Shown here: positions 62,024 through 64,000 of the stretch, one piece after another
Layout: each line of letters begins with the position of its first letter
Numbering within the stretch: the stretch's first letter is position 1
NCBI GenBank assembly: GCA_964640525.1
Contig: CAZXGS010000005.1
Location: 1 to 64,000 of the forward strand
Direction of reading: 5' to 3'
DNA from: SZAS-103 sp964640525
Lineage (GTDB): Bacteria; Pseudomonadota; Gammaproteobacteria; Xanthomonadales; Xanthomonadaceae
Length of the DNA stretch: 64,000 nucleotides
The notes under the pieces: generated by a model
Seen by the model: only the letters and a program-made list of their open reading frames with translations
Databases searched by the model: none
What the model was told of the DNA's origin: nothing
Made by a program: the position numbers and the translations under genes

Positions 62024-62287
62024 TCAACGCAACAGGCTGTCCTTGCTGGCGCGCCGATTGATGCCGCCTGCCTGCTGCGCGCGGTCGCTGGCTTGCTGGC
62101 AGCCCACGCACAGGCGCACTCCCGGCATCGCCTTGCGACGCGCCTCGGGGATGGGTTCGTCGCACGCCTCGCACTGCATCAGCCCGGCGCCGGTCGGCAG
62201 GCGGCTGCGCGCGCGCGCGATCGCGTCCTGCACGGTCGCGTCGATCTGGTCCTGCACGGCGCCATCGCCTGCCCAGCCGGTGGCCAT
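62024..62287 (-). CDS. DksA/TraR C4-type zinc-finger protein
   Basis: This 87-residue protein resembles E. coli YbiI. A helical N-terminus (DGAVQDQIDATVQDAIARARSRLPTG) precedes the zinc finger QCEACDEPIPEARRKAMPGVRLCVGCQQ (CxxC-x17-CxxC). Short DksA relatives may modulate RNA polymerase but often lack the acidic coiled-coil tip. It is divergent from the haem diguanylate cyclase gene across about 180 bases. Confidence 0.88.
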   Translation of the reverse strand: MATGWAGDGAVQDQIDATVQDAIARARSRLPTGAGLMQCEACDEPIPEARRKAMPGVRLCVGCQQASDRAQQAGGINRRASKDSLLR

Positions 62288-62468
62288 GTCCCGTCTCCCG
62301 GAAAACCTCGCAAGGCGATCACGGCACGCCGCGTCGCCGCTCCAAGGATACTCCGCCAGGGGCGCGCGGTGGCTCGCGCCGCAAAGCCCGTCGCAGGCCG
62401 CAGCCGCTGGGCTATGATGCGGCGGCATCCATCGCGGTTGCGGGCGCTGCCCGTCGGGGAAATCGGAC

Positions 62469-63707
62469 ATGTCGCTGCGACTCAAGTTCAATCTCGTGCT
62501 GGTGATCGTGTTTCTGCTCGGCGCCATCGGCGCGGCCGTGTATTACGACAAGTACCTGGAGGACTACGCACTCGACAACGTGCGCCACAACTCGCAGGTG
62601 CTGATGGCCACCGCGCTGGCGGTGCGTGGATACACCGCCGACAACATCAAGCCGCACCTGGATCCGCTCAACGTCGAAACCTTCCTGCCCGAAACGGTGC
62701 CCGCCTTTGCCGCCACCGAAGTGGTGCGGCGCCTGCGCGATCGCTATGTCGGCTACGACTACAAGGAAGCGGTGATCGATCCTTCCAACCCGCGCGACCG
62801 CGCGAGCGACTGGGAAACGGAGATCATCGAGCAGTTCCGCAAGGGCGGCAGCGGCTCGGAAGTGACCGGCTTCCACGGCGAGGGCATGGCGCGGACCCTG
62901 TACGTGGCGCGCCCGATCAAGGTCACCAATCCCGCGTGCCTGGCCTGCCACAGCACGCCCGCCGCGGCGCCAGCGTCGATGATCAAGGTGTATGGCGCCA
63001 AGAACGGCTTTGGCTGGAAGCTCGGCGACATCATCGGCATCCAACTGGTGCAGGTGCCGGTGTTCTACCCGCTGGAGAAGGCACGCCAGACCTTCACCAG
63101 TTTCATGCTCTCGCTGCTGGTCATCTTCGGTGTCATGTTCGTGGCCATGAACCTGGCCCTGTCGGGCTTCGTGATCGGCCCGATGGCACGCCTGAACCGC
63201 ACGCTGGAAGACCTTGCGACCAAGGATTTCCTCACCGACCTGGTCACCCGGCGGCGCTTCTTCGAGCAACTGGAGTCGGCGATGGCCGAGGCGCGGGTGA
63301 AGAAGCTCGGGTTGTCGGTGATCATCCTCGACTTGGACTTCTTCAAGCGCATCAACGACACCTTCGGCCACGACAGCGGCGACATGGTCCTCAAGAACGC
63401 CGCCCTGCGCGTGCGCGAGCTGCTGCGCAGCTCCGATTGCGCGGCCCGCTTCGGCGGCGAGGAATTCGTGATCCTGCTGCGCGAGACCCGCATCGACGCC
63501 GCGGTGGCGATGGCCGAGGCGGTGCGCCAGAAGATCGCCAATGCCCCGTTCGGCGACGTGGGCACGGTCAGCGCCAGCTTCGGCGTGGCCGAGTGGGATC
63601 ACGTCGAAGACGGCCACACGCTGATTTCACGCTCCGACAAGGCGCTGTACGTGGCCAAGGAAACCGGGCGCAACAAGGTCGTGCGTGCCGAGATCTCCAC
63701 CGCCTGA
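62469..63707 (+). CDS. Diguanylate cyclase with Tll0287-like c-type haem sensor domain
   Basis: This 412-residue protein has an N-terminal helix (about 8-25) and a periplasmic DUF3365/Tll0287-like domain (about 30-205) with the haem-attachment motif NPACLACHSTP (CxxCH near 157-161). A second helix (SFMLSLLVIFGVMFVAMNLAL) leads to a cytoplasmic GGDEF domain with an intact RFGGEEF (about 326-332), FLDxD-like ILDLDFFKRIND and the I-site RSSD. Haem attachment in the periplasm suggests redox or gas sensing coupled to c-di-GMP synthesis. Confidence 0.92.
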   Translation: MSLRLKFNLVLVIVFLLGAIGAAVYYDKYLEDYALDNVRHNSQVLMATALAVRGYTADNIKPHLDPLNVETFLPETVPAFAATEVVRRLRDRYVGYDYKEAVIDPSNPRDRASDWETEIIEQFRKGGSGSEVTGFHGEGMARTLYVARPIKVTNPACLACHSTPAAAPASMIKVYGAKNGFGWKLGDIIGIQLVQVPVFYPLEKARQTFTSFMLSLLVIFGVMFVAMNLALSGFVIGPMARLNRTLEDLATKDFLTDLVTRRRFFEQLESAMAEARVKKLGLSVIILDLDFFKRINDTFGHDSGDMVLKNAALRVRELLRSSDCAARFGGEEFVILLRETRIDAAVAMAEAVRQKIANAPFGDVGTVSASFGVAEWDHVEDGHTLISRSDKALYVAKETGRNKVVRAEISTA

Positions 63708-63754
63708 ACGAATCGGAACTGCCGTGCGGCGCGCGGCGAACATCCCGGCCCGGC

Positions 63755-63783
63755 TTCGGGTCGATACATCGGCGTGGTATAAC
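63755..63783 (+). promoter_or_regulatory. Candidate sigma-70 promoter of the last gene
   Basis: TTCGGG and TATAAC are separated by 17 bases, with the -10 box 58 bases before the ATG at 63841. The -10 is good and the -35 weak. Confidence 0.4.
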
Positions 63784-63840
63784 GCGCTCCGTCGCCGCTT
63801 TCGGCCGCGATGCCCGTGCCATTCAACAGGAGTATCGATC

Positions 63841-64000
63841 ATGAAGACCCGTCTGATTCTCGCCGCCCTCGTCTCGCTCGCCCTCGCCGTTCCGGCGTTT
63901 GCGCAGGATCCGGCCGCATCGGCCGCCGGCGATGCAGCTCCCGCAGCCTCGGCCTCCGCCGACGCCGCCAAGCCGGCCAAGAAGCATCACGCCCGCAAGC
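63841..64000 (+). CDS. Exported Ala/Lys-rich small protein (cut by window end)
   Basis: The start ATG has AGGAG eight bases upstream. A clear signal peptide (KTRLILAALVSLALAVPAFA) is followed by an Ala/Asp/Pro-rich low-complexity region (QDPAASAAGDAAPAASASADA) that turns basic (KPAKKHHARK) at the window edge. The remainder is not visible. It belongs to the type of short exported basic proteins common in this group; function is unknown. Confidence 0.75.
   Translation, partial: MKTRLILAALVSLALAVPAFAQDPAASAAGDAAPAASASADAAKPAKKHHARK

Overview
The window is chromosomal DNA of very high G+C content from a gammaproteobacterium. The gene content and order (guaB; pyrG-kdsA-eno-ftsB-ispD-ispF-truD; lptD-surA-pdxA; tpiA-secG-tRNA-Leu; two adjacent ubi hydroxylases; rarA) together with the dispersed GGATCCCGGC-type and GTTCGTGGTGAGCC-type repeats point to the Xanthomonadales/Lysobacterales, probably outside the genus Xanthomonas. 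This is inference from gene order and protein likeness. Three N runs (643-652, 45119-45218, 52939-53038) show that this is a draft scaffold. All three look like contig joins: the first would restore a perfect guaB frame if no base is missing, and the other two lie inside tandem repeats.

Layout. 1-9136 is mostly minus-strand housekeeping: guaB, a small lipoprotein, truD, ispF, ispD, ftsB, eno, kdsA, pyrG and a His-rich exported protein. 9137-17674 is plus strand: parE, an Fsr-type MFS exporter, a membrane protein, and a 1081-residue beta-propeller sensor kinase that ends at an inverted-repeat-bounded element. 17683-20905 (minus): membrane protein, N-formylglutamate amidohydrolase family protein, a DadA-like FAD enzyme without a visible canonical start, slyD. 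20962-23525 (plus): NlpC/P60 lipoprotein, a polytopic membrane protein, an ECF sigma factor and a coupled membrane protein that is a candidate anti-sigma. 23965-26399 (minus): two ubiquinone hydroxylases. 26495-28584 (plus): DUF6580 membrane protein, PduO-type cobalamin adenosyltransferase, histone-deacetylase-like hydrolase. 28836-34026 (plus): lptD-surA-pdxA and a membrane protein. 34329-35827 (minus): tRNA-Leu(GAG), secG, tpiA.

35933-45561 is more accessory: an SDR; a fluoride riboswitch followed by a DUF190 gene and what looks like a truncated HyfC/HycD-family gene; rarA; a two-domain fatty acyl-CoA reductase divergent from an acyl-CoA-binding protein and a TetR regulator; a phasin-like protein with a histone-like tail; a 53-residue Cys-rich protein; a TPR protein; a 33-residue Lys-rich peptide; and an 80-bp tandem repeat. 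45562-52446 holds rluF, a 7TM diguanylate cyclase, a rhomboid protease, a GST, a PhzF-like protein and an M14 peptidase.

52633-64000: a 35-bp tandem repeat array, then a second fluoride riboswitch in front of crcB and another DUF190 gene, a GAF/HD-GYP phosphodiesterase, an FMN reductase, several small proteins (one barstar-like), msrB, a DDAH-family hydrolase, a degenerate GAF-GGDEF protein that keeps its c-di-GMP inhibitory-site motif, a YbhB-like protein whose start abuts the second copy of the inverted-repeat element, a DksA/TraR zinc-finger protein, a diguanylate cyclase with a c-type haem motif, and the start of an exported protein.

Themes linking the genes are fluoride resistance (two riboswitches, CrcB, two DUF190 proteins), c-di-GMP signalling (four proteins), acyl-CoA/fatty-alcohol metabolism (reductase, ACBP, TetR, possibly a granule-associated phasin), and a dense set of dispersed and tandem repeats that mark gene ends and apparent breaks in conserved gene order.
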